A stretch of DNA of 64,000 bases from Deinandra increscens subsp. villosa (lineage: Eukaryota > Streptophyta > Magnoliopsida > Asterales > Asteraceae). How positions within the stretch are numbered: position 1 is the stretch's first letter; each line of letters opens with the position of its first letter. The stretch is from the NCBI GenBank assembly GCA_039602395.1, contig JBCNJP010000006.1, positions 38,346,731 through 38,410,730 on the forward strand, in the 5' to 3' direction. Positions 23,601-36,648 of the stretch are shown here, piece by piece. The notes beneath the pieces are model-generated. The model was not told the origin of the DNA. It saw only the letters and a list, made by a program, of their open reading frames with translations, and made no database searches. The position numbers were made by a program, and so were the translations under genes.

Positions 23601-24370
23601 AGAGCCTTCTACTCCAATAACAGAAAGTGCTGAACCTGTTGTTGTTGAAAAGAAGAAAAGAACAAGAAGAAGGAAGAAGAAGGTTGTTACTAATGATGAG
23701 AAGACTCCCGAAGCTTCATCTGTTGAGCCATCATCTGTGACTCCTGTTGCAAAATCTGATGTGTCTGTTGTTCAAATTGCACCATCTGTGCAAAACGTTT
23801 GTGCTGTATGTGGCAACCCTCATCACGATGCAAGTGTGTGTATCTACAATCAAGGGTACAACGCCTATGGTGCCGCACCAATGCCACCAGTGCACTACTA
23901 TGAGCAACAAGCACCTGCTGGTCAAAGTGCACACCTCCACTCGAGAAACTACGGTAATTGCAGTGAAGACTTCATGGAATTGCGGGATGATTCTATGTTC
24001 CAACAGTCTTATCCCAACCAACCGTACATTCCGAGTCAAGCCCCGTATCTACCACAAGGCTTAGGGGGAAGTCTGTACTCAAGTCAGCCACATATCAGAC
24101 ATCAACCAAGGATGAATGCACCAAGTCTGACTCCATTCAGGTCGTGGAACCCAAGGCCAAGACCCGGTTTTATTCCAAGGCCATTTCCGTCTCAAAGGCC
24201 TATGAGAGCTCCAAGGCCTGCAACCACTTTCGTTCCATCTTCAGTTATTCCATCAGCACCATCGTCTTTATCCGCACCATCTTCGTCAACGTTGAAGAAA
24301 CCGGTTGTCAAGAAGACCCTAGGTCAAAATGACCGGGGTCCCTCCTCTAAACTAATCAATTTCTTTACTT
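20692..24370 (+). pseudogene. Gag region of J
   Basis: The frame opens MSDHFTPATQGNNRPPKL and has the copia gag domain (DFDDWKAKFLSYL; LDKIKLAFNTFSHKLGESFE; PQEFASYVTYLI) in about residues 15-240. A zinc knuckle CYNCQEMGHFAREC lies near residue 415. It continues in the same frame past stops at 21985, 22717 and 23215 through a coiled coil (22430-22700), an acidic part, a basic patch KKKRTRRRKKK, a second cysteine motif CAVCGNPHHDASVC and a proline/serine-rich tail. A one-base insertion near 24377 shifts the frame before protease. Two stops look like CGA to TGA changes. Gag would form the particle and bind RNA. Confidence 0.9.
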
Positions 24371-27300
24371 GTGCAGGGGCGTACCCGGAAAGCTGTAAAC
24401 ACATGGTACATGGACAGCGGGTGCTCCAGGCACATGACAGGGAACAAGGACTTGCTGTATGATGTTAAAACAATATCTAATGGTAGTTCTGTTGCCTTTG
24501 GGGGAGATGTGTATGGCGGAAGAATAATTGGAAACGCTCTTTTAACCAACGGAGAAATTTCATTTGATAAGGTAAACCTGGTATCGAATCTGAAGTTCAA
24601 CCTACTCAGTGTGTCGCAAATCTGCGATAACCAAATGCCAATGGTGTTCAACGATCGTGAGTGTCTGATTCTGAAGCCTGGTCTCAAGATTCCTGAAGAT
24701 CAGATCTTGTTTCGAGCACATCGAAGAGGAAACTTGTAAGCGTTGGATATGGCGGAAGCAAAACCTGCAAATTCAATCGCTTGTTTTCTAGTAAAGGCAT
24801 CAGAAGAAGACTCAACCATATGGCACCGGCGAATGGGTCATGTCAACTTTCGGAACATGAATCGACTCGTAAGAGGAAAACACGTTATTGGACTACCAGA
24901 GAAGGAATTTGTGCATGTCGATAACTGTGTTGCGTGTTCGAAAGGGAAACAGCACAAGACGTCTCACAAGCCGAAGCCACCTGGAAGAACGACGACAATT
25001 CTTCAGCAACTCCATCTCGATCTTTTCGGTCCAGTGAACATCTCGAGCTTAGGGGGAAAGTCTTATTGCCTCGTTGTTACTGACGACTACTCTAGATACT
25101 CGTGGGTGTTTTTCCTGAGAGTAAAATCTGCGACATATGAGATATTGAAGAATTTCGTTACTCGCATTGAAAACGCCAGCAGAGAGCGGGTTCGGATAAT
25201 CAGATCAGATAACGGAACGGAGTTCAAGAATCAAACTTTTGACGCTTTTTGCAATTTGAAAGGCATCACTCGTCAGTTCAGTTCACCGTACACACCACAA
25301 CAAAATGGTGTTGCAGAACGGAAGAATAGAACCATTATCGAGTCTGCCAGAACCATTCTTGCTGATTCTAATCTTAAACTCTCTTTTTGGGCAGAAGCAG
25401 TGAACACTACGTGCTATGTTCTGAATAGAACGCTCTTGGTCAAGCATGCTAACAAGACGCCGTTAGAACTGTTTTCAAAACAAAAACCTGTTTTAACAAG
25501 ACTAAAACCGTTCGGATGTCCTTGCACTGTTCTTATATAGTCTGATCAGTTAGCCAAGTTTGCCCCTCGGGCAGATGAAGGTTATTTTGTTGGATACTCT
25601 ATGTCCTCAGCGGCGTATCGAGTATACAACAAAAGAACTCAAGTGATCATGGAGTCGTGCAATGTTAATTTTAACGAGCACACTCGGATCCCTCGAGAAC
25701 CTGATTCAGATAGCATGTATGACCTTGACTCTCTTTCATCTACAATTAATATTGTTGATTCTGGTGTTTCGGGAAATACTATCTCAGATGCTGACGCTCG
25801 TGAGGAAGACTTTCCGACTTTTGACACTTTTGCTCCTGTTTCTTCATCGATTTTGGGAACTATCTACTCTGCAGACCCTCCTAATCTAACGTGGGGAAAT
25901 CAGTCGAGTGAATCAGTAAATCGTTCCGGAGAATCATCTTCATCAGCAACTCCTGATGAAACAGCAATTCCAGTGCCAGATCCAGTTTTTGTAGAAACAG
26001 AACCAACACCTGCCGCAGTTCAGGGGGAAACCAATGTGGAAACTGCTCCTGAAGATTATGATTCTGATTCAAAAGTTGAAGCTGAAATTGAAACCGGTGA
26101 GGTCCCGGGAAATGATTTGCAAATTGGAAACCTTGAATCTACCATCGAAGACACCATTGTTGAAGAATCAAGGGTTCATAAAAGTCATCCAACAAGCCAG
26201 ATCATAGGCCCCGTAGACAAAAGAATCACCCAGAGTCAAATTGAACATGTTAACTCGTGTTTATTCTCATGCTTCATATCTCAAGAAGAACCAAATTCAG
26301 TTGCTGCTGCTCTCAAAGATGATAATTGGATTGAAGCCATGCAAGCAGAGTTACTTCAGTTCAAACTGCTCAATGTTTGGCATCTGGTTGAAGCTCCTAA
26401 GGGTATTGAACCCATACCGGTCAAGTGGATTTTCAAGAACAAAAGAGACGACCGTGGGATAATCATTAGAAACAAAGCTCGATTAGTGGTGAAAGGGTAC
26501 TTGCAAGAAGACGGCATTGATTATGACGAAGTCTATGCACCTGTCGCGTGTCTAGAAGCCATTCGAATTTTCTTAGCTTATGCTGCGTCTATGGACATCA
26601 CGGTTTACCAACTTGATGTCCAGACTGCATTTCTTTATGGCGAGCTGGATGAATACGTGTACGTACAGCAACCTCCCGGGTTTGTGAACAAGTCATTTCC
26701 AAACAAATGTTACAAACTTGATAGGGCCCTTTATGGTCTGCACCAAGCCCCGAGGAAGTGGTACGAGACTTTGTCAACATATCTGCTGGAAAATGGATAT
26801 AAGAGGGGTATTATTGATCAGACTCTCTTCATTCGACACGTCGGGAATGATATGCTTTTAGTTCAAGTTTACGTTGACGATATCATTTTTGGGTCGACAA
26901 ACGAGAATTTGTGTCATGCATTTGAGGACTTGATGAAGAAAAGGTTTGAGATGAGCGCCATGGGTGAATTAACCTTTTTCCTAGGAATTCAAGTGAAGTA
27001 GTCGCCAGATGGCATACTGATCAGCCAGGGGAAATATGTTAAAGAAATTCTGAAGAAGTTTGGTTTTCACGAAAGGGATTTTTCTACACCAGTGGAAACT
27101 CGTCATAGACTGAATACTGATGCTCAAGGTATCTCGGTGGATGAACACTTATACCGTTCGATGATCGGGTCGTTGATGTATTTGACAGCGAGTCGTCCCG
27201 ATATCATGTTTGGAGTCTGTCTCTGTTCAAGATTTCAGAGCAAACCAAAAGAATCACATTTGACTGCGGTTAAGAGAATTTTTTGATACTTGAAGTCAAA

Positions 27301-27811
27301 TCCCAACCGAGGACTATGGTATCCAAAAGATTCTGCCTTCGATCTTAGAGCCTACTCAGATAGTGACTATGCTGGTTGTCAACTCGATCGGAAGTCTACA
27401 ACGGGTGGTGCTCAGTTTTTGGGAAATCGACTCGTGTCGTGGCAATGCAAGAAGCAGACTACGGTGTCCACTTCAACTGCTGAGGCGGAATACATCGCTG
27501 ATGCATCATGCTGCTCTCAAGTTCTCTGGATCCAAAATCAATTGCTGGACTACGGTTTGAATTTCATGAGTACTCGTATTCATATTGATAATTCTGCTGC
27601 TGTTTGTATTGTTAAAAATCTGATTCAGCATTCTAAGACTAAGCAAATAGAGATAAGACACCATTTAATTAGGGATTGTGCTGAGAAGAATCTAGTCACC
27701 TTAGTTCAGATTGACTCAGAAAATTAGTTAGCTGACCTTTTCACTAAGTCCTTTGACATGACTAGGTTCAACTTTCTGGTTACCTCTTTAGGAATGATCA
27801 ACTTTGACTAG
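24371..27811 (+). pseudogene. Pol of J: protease, integrase, reverse transcriptase, RNase H
   Basis: Protease has WYMDSGCSRHMTG. After a stop at 24737 come the integrase zinc region (WHRRMGHVNFRN, CVACSKGKQ) and the core with LHLDLFGPV, RSDNGTEFKN and YTPQQNGVAERKNR. A stop at 25538 follows. Reverse transcriptase runs through WIEAMQAEL, KARLVVKGY, YQLDVQTAFLYGEL and the catalytic YVDDIIFGS, and ends at a stop (26999). RNase H has YSDSDYAGCQLDRKS and STAEAEYIA with stops at 27284 and 27725. The natural end is 27809-27811. Domain order proves copia. Several stops fit CAG to TAG or CGA to TGA, typical of decay of methylated cytosine. Confidence 0.95.
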
Positions 27812-28565
27812 GACTAGAACTTCTTGCTCCCTGATACGTTAGTGTCTTGCTCTCTAGGTTGCTTTCTTTTGTGAATTTTCTGTGAATATATCCTAAGTCT
27901 TGCATTCCTCTCATTAAAAATCACCAAAAAGATTTTACACTTCTTGCTTGTTTTGCTATTATCTAATTATTGATATCTGTTTTATTTTGACTCACTTGAG
28001 TCTGTTCCTATGTTGTTTGACTTATTTTGACGGAGAAAAATATTTCTGTATGTTTGTGTCTCGAGTCAAAATGATTTATGACCTAAGGAATGTCTTTTTC
28101 TTTAAATTGCTTGTTTTTTAGTCTGTCTGCCGTGCCTGCATCTGTGGAAGATAAAACCAAAAATAGTGTCAATTCCGTAATTGTTTAGTATTTCTTTTTC
28201 TTCTATACTCATGTGCAGTAAAAATAGCAGAAAATATCAAAAACATTGAAAAAGCTAAAACCTTTGGTCTGTGGTCGGACAATATGTAAGGAACATGATA
28301 TGATTCTGGTCTTGTCGATCTAATCGTAGGATATGATCCAATCAACCGGTAACTCTATCATTTGATGTGTTGGTAGGCTCAACATACTGAGAAGTAAACA
28401 AGTCTTTGTGATAACACATAAATTACAATGAGAAATGTGGACCACGGAAGTTTAAAAGGTGGCATATTCTTTAAATTTGCCCTTCTCATTAGTACTAGTA
28501 AGAAAACTCTAATCACACATCCTTTGTTTCTTCAGTATTAAGTTGACTTATTTCAAAACCAGCAT

Positions 28566-28732
28566 ATGAGACTCATCTGCTGAGGGAACTCTGACCTTGA
28601 GTCTCATCCATAAATAATGCTAAGACACATCTGCTGTGAGAAATCACAGACCTTGTGTTCTTACGCTCCATCATTCAATAAAATAAAGTGAGAAGTCATC
28701 TGCTGAGGAAACTCTGACCTTGACTCTCTCAC
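28566..28732 (+). promoter_or_regulatory. Three tandem RNA hairpin modules of J
   Basis: Modules lie at 28566-28607, 28621-28663 and 28688-28732. Outer stems are ATGAGACTC/GAGTCTCAT (perfect), TAAGACAC/GTGTTCTTA (one bulge) and GTGAGAAGTC/GACTCTCTCAC (bulged). Inner hairpins are GAG-GGAA-CTC, CTGTGA-GAAA-TCACAG and GAG-GAAA-CTC. Each is flanked by ATCTG before and ACCTT after. This is the same plan as in the gag-only elements. Confidence 0.75.
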
Positions 28733-29539
28733 CCCATCAAAATTCATTCATCAATAGTCATGAAAGAAGGGTTATCATGATTTCATGACTATATCATTGA
28801 AATAAGTCACTTAACACTAAAGAAAAGGGGGAAATATTACTTTTAAATGTGTGATTGAATCTGAAAAGCTATTTGATGATTGGTAGAATACAGTTAACTT
28901 CCAAACTAATAAGGACCCCACAAAATATTTCTCTAAACTGGACTGAAAACATGATAAATACATCACATGAGACAAGTTGAAAATTACCATGTATGAGCTT
29001 AAGTGGATAAACAATACCGACAATCTGATTTAGGGTATCGGATCCGAAAGGTGATTTGAATTATAAGTGTTATTGATCACGTAATTGATTGGTATGATTC
29101 TAAACATGTCTGACCACAACCATACAAAAATATGTGAATTCTCTAAGCCAATGTGCTTGAATTTCCAAGTTTGGTGAAAAATTGACCAACTTGTGCTAAA
29201 ATTAATCTTGGTATTGGTTTGAAATTAACCAACTTAAAAGAAAATGAATTCTTGAGTTCGGGTGGAAAATTGACCCAATTCGGATAAATTTGGAAACTTT
29301 GAGTTCGGGTGGAATTTTGACCGATAAAAGTCAAATTTAGGTACTAGGTGGGTCATCATCAAATTTGTTGAAATTAACTGGTAAATGTGTTTTAAATTCA
29401 AAGTTTATCTTCCTGGTAGGTTACTGGTGGCAGGCATGCAATTTTTGATGTCCTTTTAAGTTTAGTAGTTTAATTGTAAACTTTTATAGTTTGGTAAAAC
29501 TTTTGGACTTAGAAAATTATTTCAATTGTTTTGTGTTTT

Positions 29540-29930
29540 TCATGAAGTCCGCTAAGAACAAATTGTTCTTAGCGAACTTGTTTAAGTTTGAGTTTTTTTT
29601 TTAAAGTTGAGAAGTACGCTAAGTAGAAATTGTCCTTAGCGAACTTCTCCTTTGTTTTTGACTTTTTGTTTAAGTGTTAGAGAAGTCCGCTAAGAAGGAT
29701 TTTGGCTTAGAGAACTTCTCCACTTACTTTCTTTGTTTACTAAGGTTAAAACTGTTCTTAGCGAACTTGTTTTTACCTTAGCGAACTTCTTTTTTACTTA
29801 GAAGTTTTTTTCTGTCTCAAGTTTTGTTTTGGCCTTAGCGTTCTTGTTTTTGCCTTAGCGAACTTCATAGCTTAGCGAACTTCTTTATAGGCTTAGCGTA
29901 CTTGTTTAGCCTTAGTGAACTTCTTGGGTT
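29540..29930 (+). repeat. Palindromic hairpins and agcgNacttg cluster in J
   Basis: Three near-palindromes (29542-29580, 29609-29649, 29680-29720) pair aagtNcgctaag with cttagcgaactt around a short loop. Direct copies of the motif follow to 29930. Confidence 0.8.
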
Positions 29931-30949
29931 GATACACACACAGAAACAATTACTGTTGTGATTGATCAAGATCATCACATCTCTTCATTGTGATCTTAGC
30001 AAACATTAGATCCTCAAAGAAGTATGTTGTTCTAAATTTAAGCAATGTTGAGTCTATCTCAATCTTAGCTACACAAGGGCAATCTTTTACTTTATTTCAG
30101 TTAAATGAAGCCTACTTGATTTTTAAAGTTAAACTGCTTGATCCTAGCAGATTACTCACTGAGTCATTGAGAAATACACTGCATCTTATATTAGATCATA
30201 GTCTACCTTAGATCTTCAGAAAGGTATGTGTTTTTCAATTCATGCACTCATGCTATCAATCAGGTAGTGCATCATCTTATTCTATTGTTATGTGATTGTA
30301 TGTCTCTCTCTGTGTAAATTGACATCCAATTGAGCCTAACACTGGTGGTTTTGACTGGTTAAGATCCACATGGGTCTGTAACAGGTCATAACTCAGGTGG
30401 AAGGATCTTGGATACAGTTAACACTAAGATAGACATAATCTGAATGTCTTGACCTAACTAAGTTAATATGACCATATTTGTGACTAATTGAGAGCATTTA
30501 TACATAGGATGTGATCTATGATGCCTCTAAGGTTCATATGAACTGTCTCAGGTATTTAAGCTCTGTTTGAACACTCATTTGGTCATTTTGACTTTATTAA
30601 GTCAAATCTTGCATGAATTTTTTTTGTGTGACTTATGTGACTGTATTAGCTTAAATGTGAATTTGGTGATTTGGGTATGTGTTAATTAATCCATACATGC
30701 TTATATTCGTGTGTTAGGGATAAATGTGACATATAATGGTTCCATCTAATCTGTTAAGCTTACATAATCACATTTTGTCCTTTAAATGATGATATTGAAA
30801 CTTTTGACCCATTAGGACTTCTTACTTGCTTATAAGTGTTAACATGACTCTGTTGCATCTAGAAAATCCTTGTTAAATGTTGATATATGAGTTATAGTCC
30901 TTGTTGTCATTTCTAAGTATAGTGAATCTGCATATGAGATCATTCTGGT

Positions 30950-31190
30950 CTTAGCGGACTTGATTCAGTCCTTAGCGAACTTCATTAGTTCTTAGCGAAC
31001 TTGTTTGCTTTAGCGTACTTGCTTGCTTTAGCGGACTTGTTTCATGCTTAGCGGACTTCTGTTGGCCTAGCGAACTTGTTCCATTGCTTAGCGAACTCGT
31101 TACTGTTTCTAGCGAACTTGTTCTCACTTAGCGAACTTTATGAGTCCTAGTGAACTTGTTGTTCTGCTTAGCGGACTTGAGTCAATTCAC
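30950..31190 (+). repeat. agcgNacttg motif cluster in J
   Basis: About ten copies of the motif found in J's LTRs occur here with irregular spacing. Confidence 0.8.
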
Positions 31191-31892
31191 TATAAATGTT
31201 TAAATTTCTGTTTACTAGGATTGTTCTGAATGCTTGACAAGTCATTACTACACTTATTGCATGCATTTAACTGGTCTTTGAATCTTTAAGCTTTGTTATA
31301 TTCAATTTTCCTATCTTTCATTTAAAACATTGTTTTTAACCGAATTGTTTACTTATATCAAAACAAGGAGTTCACAAGTTCGGGTGGAACCAAGTCCCTA
31401 TGTGACTTTCCCTAAACTGACTTGACTAATAGGGACAACCTAAACCTATAGGTGTTGATCCCAGTGTGCCAAGCCCTCCTTTGCTTGATATCTGAGACTG
31501 TTGTTGAGACCAAGTAGTAGATTTCTCATTGAGAATCTCCTTGACCCTCCAACAAATCAGAATTTAGTTGCTTCAATCTTCTTTTGGGTCTTGTTTCAAT
31601 TTTCATGCAAAACATTCAATTTAAGTCAATGTTAATGGAGATTTAGATCTGGCTCCTTGATTTTCCAGATTTTATTACTTCACTCTAATCTGTTAATTTC
31701 TCCTGAAATACTTACATTTGTTAATCATGACATTCCGGTTGCTTGTGATCATTTTGAAGTATATGCACTATATGAGTTAGTTTATGTCATTAATACTCAA
31801 ATGAAAAGCTCTGTCACTATCACGGGTTTCAGTGTGACATGACATTCATCTAGTGTTGAATTTGATGTAATCTTTCAATTCTATATGTGCAG

Positions 31893-34800
31893 ATGCCTCC
31901 CAGACAAGCTGTAGAAGCTTTAGAGTATGGTCGCCTGCACAACGGAAGGTGCATTTTTAACAAACACTGGGAAGGTGCTAACGAGCAAGCCCTTGATCTT
32001 ATGCTACAATCAAACTGGGCAACGACCATGCAGATCAACCCTGTTATCTACAAGGGTATTATTGAAGCATTCTGGTATAATGCTGAATCTGCAGAACTGG
32101 ATGATGGAACAAGTGTGATAAGATCTAGAATTCAGAATACTGATGTTGTGATCACTGAAGAGAAGATCAGAACTGTCCTTGATCTCCAAGATGCAGATAA
32201 GCCCAAGACTTTCACTAAGGCTGTGTGGCAGTCAACTATTACAAGAATGGGATATTCGGGTGTCTTTCTTCCTGATGTGAGCAACAAAGTTCAGAAGACT
32301 CTATTCCCGACAAACTGGAAATTCATTATCAGTTTCTTCATTTCTGCGTTTGGACACCGCAAAGCAGCTCCAGATGATTTCATTGAAGATACTGCTTGTG
32401 CTATCCATGGGTTTGTTTCAGGCGATGGTTTCAATCTTTCCCATCAACTACTGAAGTGGATGATTTCCAACCTGCACCCCACTGGAAGGCAAAAGAAATT
32501 CCTGATGTATCCACGCTTTGTTCAAGCCATCCTAGACCATTACTACCCAACATTGTTAAAGTAATGAGAAACATTCTCCACTAGTTCTATGAATACTGGC
32601 TCGTATAGCAAGTACCACAAGGGTAAGTACCAAGGAAATGAAGTGCCCTTCTTTCCCGAGATGATAGCTCGACTTGCTCCCGTTGATGCTGAAGGAGATG
32701 TTCACATGGATGAAGCTACAGATGAAGCTCAATATGAACCAACTGATGCGGCTCAAGTCCACCATGAACTGGACTTGAATGCCCCAGTTATCTCAGATCC
32801 TGCTACTGCTGCTGAAGCCCTTGGGAATCTCCAAGGTGAAAACGTTGAAGCATCTGAGCATGATGAACACCCTTTGAGTCCAGTGAATGTGTTATCTTCT
32901 GAAGCTGAGAAAGGTGATGACACCAATGATGAAGAATCTAGCTCCTCAAGCTCAGATGACACCCCTACTCAAACTGCAGATGTTCACCCTCGGAAAAGGC
33001 AAAGGACTGGAGAATCTTCCAGGGCCTCGAAGAACCTGACACCACAATCATCATCAGATGAAAGCTATAAACCGTCCAAGGATGACTTAGATGAAGACGA
33101 CTCTTCGGTATCTCTCGATCAAGAGGATTCTACACTTGAACTTGCAGATGAGACTGAAAGTCCTCCTAAGTCTCCTCCTAAGTTAACTTCAAACAAGCTT
33201 ACAATCATTACTGATGAAGGAAATCAATCGTCTGAGTTACTCACTGCAAGAGCTGTGAGAAGCAAGTCCTGCACAGAGAAACTCCAAGTTAGTAGAAAAC
33301 CCGGTTCCTCTGATGAGTATGAAGTTGTTGGTTCTTCAAGCACTCCACTGGATACAACTTTGGCTACAACATCTGTCTCTCCATCTCCTGCTGATCAAGC
33401 TGATAGGATTGATATGGATATGAGACCGTTGGAGACCATAGCTGAAGATGCTATCGTTACCACTGACCCCTATGGTACTATGGTTACAAGCCCAACAGTT
33501 TCTGATTCTGAGAAGATGATGGAACTACAAGCTGAAGTTGTAAATCTTCAAAGTCAAAACGATCACCTAAGTTGTTCTCTGCAAGTGGCTAACCAGAAGA
33601 TTAGTGAACAGTCACGTGTAATTGCTGAATAGGCTGCTGAGATCCAAAGACTGAAGGATTTTTTAATCAAATCAGATGAAGACAAACAACTTAGTACCAA
33701 ACTAGATGGTGATGATGGCGGTAATGAAGAAAGTGAGTTGCCGAAAGACCAGCCTCAAGCTAATCAAGAAACTGATGGTGACAATACTCAAGATCCAAAT
33801 TCTTCAACAACCATGCCTGCTGGCAAAGATTCTACTGGTGCTCATGACTCCTCGAGCCCCCTACATGACAGTGATTTTGAGCTTGATGCTGATATGTTCA
33901 CTGAAGGAGATGGACTGAACTCTTCAGACGACGATGAATCTTTCGTCAACAGTCTCCTTCATGACGAACCTGTAGATGAAGCCTTGGAATCAATCAAGAA
34001 GCTGGCTCCTGTGCCTGAAAACCTGAAACTTCCAAGATTTTCACAGGCAGCCAGAACACTTGCTATTGAGGGAACTCCTAATGTAGAGGCTGCTGGTGCA
34101 TCTGGTTCAAACCTTCAACTTTCTCTTGTGCCCTCTATTCAGACTACAACCGAAACATCCACTGCTCTTGTTCCAGTAACTGAAGGAGTCCGTCACATGC
34201 ACGTTGACCCGGCCTTCTTAGATTTTGCAATGGCCAACTTCAGGGAATACTACGCGGAAAAGATCTACTCGAGAAGAAATTCTTGTGGAATTCTGATTGA
34301 GTCAATTGAGGATGATACTGGAGAAGTCTCATATGAGGAACATCCATACTCTGTGGATTTCGGAGATGAGGACGACATGAATGAGCTACAAGAACGTATG
34401 CATGTGCTCATGAATGAAGCCAACCCTCTGAACTACATTGACTTGGACCTGATCGAGAGTGAAGATGAAGATATGGAACCTCTGTTTCCTACTCCTATCC
34501 AAGTGAAGAAGGAGGTGGATGACATATATGTACAGGTTTCACTTTCTGAACTAATGATGTCCTCAGCAAAAGCTTCTGCACTGGATATAGCTCCCCATGT
34601 TCCAAGTACTATTCCTGCAGATGCAAATATCATCAACTTAGAATCAAGTGCTGCCCAAGATTCTGGAAGTCAATCTGTTCCCACAGTATCTACTGAGCAA
34701 AGCTTCCGTGATCAGATCTTTGAAGCCTCCTTTATACACTTCTCCTCTGAGTCTGATACTGAAGATGAACCAAATGTGACTGCGACTCAAGAGCCCGCAG

Positions 34801-36590
34801 TTACAGAACAACCTGGTCCGTCTACTGAAGATAGAGGTAAAAGGATCTTAACTCCAGAAGAAATTGCTGAAGAGCATCGTAAGAGGGAAGCTGAGAAAGA
34901 AAGATCGCGTAGAGCGCTTATTGATGAAACTCTCAGGGAACAAAACAGACTTCGCGAGGAAAAGGCTGAAGCACTAAAGAGATATGAATCTAACCATCCT
35001 CCAGCTGTCATGTATGCGAAAGGGTCGAGCACTTTGCCAGAACGTTCAGAATCAATCAGAACAGATGAACCGTTGATCCGCATTGTCACCAACTTAGAGG
35101 GAACTGATGTTGATGCTGATGACAATTCTGTTACAGCCAACATGGTCAGAACTCTGATGAAAGATAATTTCTCTCTGAAATATCTGATGAGTCTAACTGA
35201 AACTGAGTTGACCAAGTTATACACCGACGAGGAGAGGCTGAATTCTCACCTACCTCAAAATCAAACAGTTGAAGCACAATCTGAATTCTTAGCGGATATC
35301 TTTGCCGACACGAACAAGACTGTGGATTTCCTTCCTATCCGTGATCATCTCTTGGATCTCACCCTTGACATCGGCAACACTTTCATTCCTCCTCCAGAGA
35401 GCTCGTCTGTTGATCCTCCCGACTCTGAAGCTTACATTGTTTCCACCACCAACAGTATGAACTCTGAAGCACTCCGCAACTTCTGCAAATTCAAAAACAT
35501 TGATAAGAAGGCCTACCACAAGAAGAGACTACCTGGCCTACGGAAGTTTGTGTGCGAGTATCGGAAGACAGAGCGGTTGGCGAAGTTGGAACAAATCAGA
35601 ATCATTGAAGAGGAACGGGCTGAGGCTCTTAAGAGAAAAGATACTCCTCAAATCTATGACGAATGGGATAAGCTAACTCCTAACTTGAAGGCTATGCAAT
35701 TATTTGCTGCCAAGAACTTGAGGAAGATGCCTAGCAACCCTAACGTCAATCATGGGATGAAGATCTTAGGCTAGAAGTATGATGAAGCCTTTGATGCTTT
35801 CATGGTGAAAAGGAGAAACGGCTATGTCCAAATATTTGGAGACTTCAAAGCTCTCACTAGCTTATTCTCCTGGGAACTCAAACAGCTCAAATACCTGGAA
35901 CTGGTAAACCATACTAACCATCCAAAGGGTGTGAGGGCTGCTGTGTTGATCCAATCTGCTTATGATGATAAAAGATTCAGTCAAAATCCAGAAGCATAGA
36001 GAAAAGCTCAGTTGGCAGAAGAGAAGAGAAGACTTCGTGCTCCTCACCGAGGAATGTTCAAGGATGTTGGAAAGGAAGTGAAAGCAAAGACTATCCCTGG
36101 AAACCAGAAGAATGCTCCTATGATCAGTTGGTATTATAACGGGATGACTCATGAGTTGGTAATCGAAAGAGATGGTGCTGACGCTATCAGACTATTTGCT
36201 GCTATAGAACTCCGTCTTCTCTCTCGATCTTACTTGAAGATAATGTATTATGAGAAGATGCGGACAATACCTGTTCAGTTGAGACCCTATGAATGCTATG
36301 ATGCCAACTACTTCTTAATATTCTTAAACTGGTGGTGTGAAAGGCTAGCTGGATTAGGTAGACTCACTCTTAATTCTGAACTTCTGAGAACTGCAACTTG
36401 TTGGTTAATTGAAGAACATGGGTCGAGTGTCATTCTTGACAAGGCAAGAAGATTGGTTGAGCTGAACAACTATAATGACTTGAAGAAGCTCGTATGGCAA
36501 GATCTCTTTAGGCTGTATGACATGGGTATTCAAGTACTTTCTGACAAAGACAAACCTGCAGCCAGAGAGAACTGGAGATTTACCTGCTGA
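31893..36590 (+). pseudogene. Extra frame of J downstream of pol, about 1,570 codons
   Basis: Translation stays in one frame from ATG 31893 to TGA 36588-36590, interrupted by stops at 32562/32565, 33630, 35772 and 35997. The first 220 residues (INPVIYKGIIEAFWYNAE, TNWKFIISFFISAFGH, KKFLMYPRFVQAILDHYY) resemble a protein type often annotated beside copia elements in Asteraceae. A long acidic serine-rich middle and a basic helical part (34840-34990, EEIAEEHRKREAEKERSRR) follow. The last part has ISWYYNGMTHELVIERDG. I see no signal peptide or membrane segment, so the env label used for some copia elements is not supported. Function unknown. Confidence 0.75.
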
Positions 36591-36648
36591 AGCTGACAGG
36601 TCAAGATGCTTGAAGCTCACGAGTTTGCATTGCCAACAAGGGTGGAAT
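36591..36648 (+). other. Polypurine tract region of J
   Basis: aacaagggtggaat lies directly before the 3' LTR (36635-36648). It looks like a polypurine tract with one pyrimidine in it. Confidence 0.65.

Larger units (their letters stand above)
27812..31892 (+). other. Long non-coding region of J between pol and extra frame
   Basis: About 4 kb with no convincing gene. It contains a tggtaggctc block (28371-28380) shared with the gag-only elements, three hairpin modules (28566-28732), a polypurine-like aaaaggggga (28824-28833), three palindromic hairpins (29542-29720), and two clusters of the agcgNacttg motif (29540-29930 and 30950-31190). Confidence 0.75.

Noticed and set aside
23690..24039. 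Minus-strand frames within the J gag region
   Set aside because: They are reverse-complement shadows of the proline/serine-rich gag part.
31893..36590. Envelope gene in J
   Set aside because: No signal peptide, membrane segment or fusion-like region was visible; the product is acidic and soluble in character.
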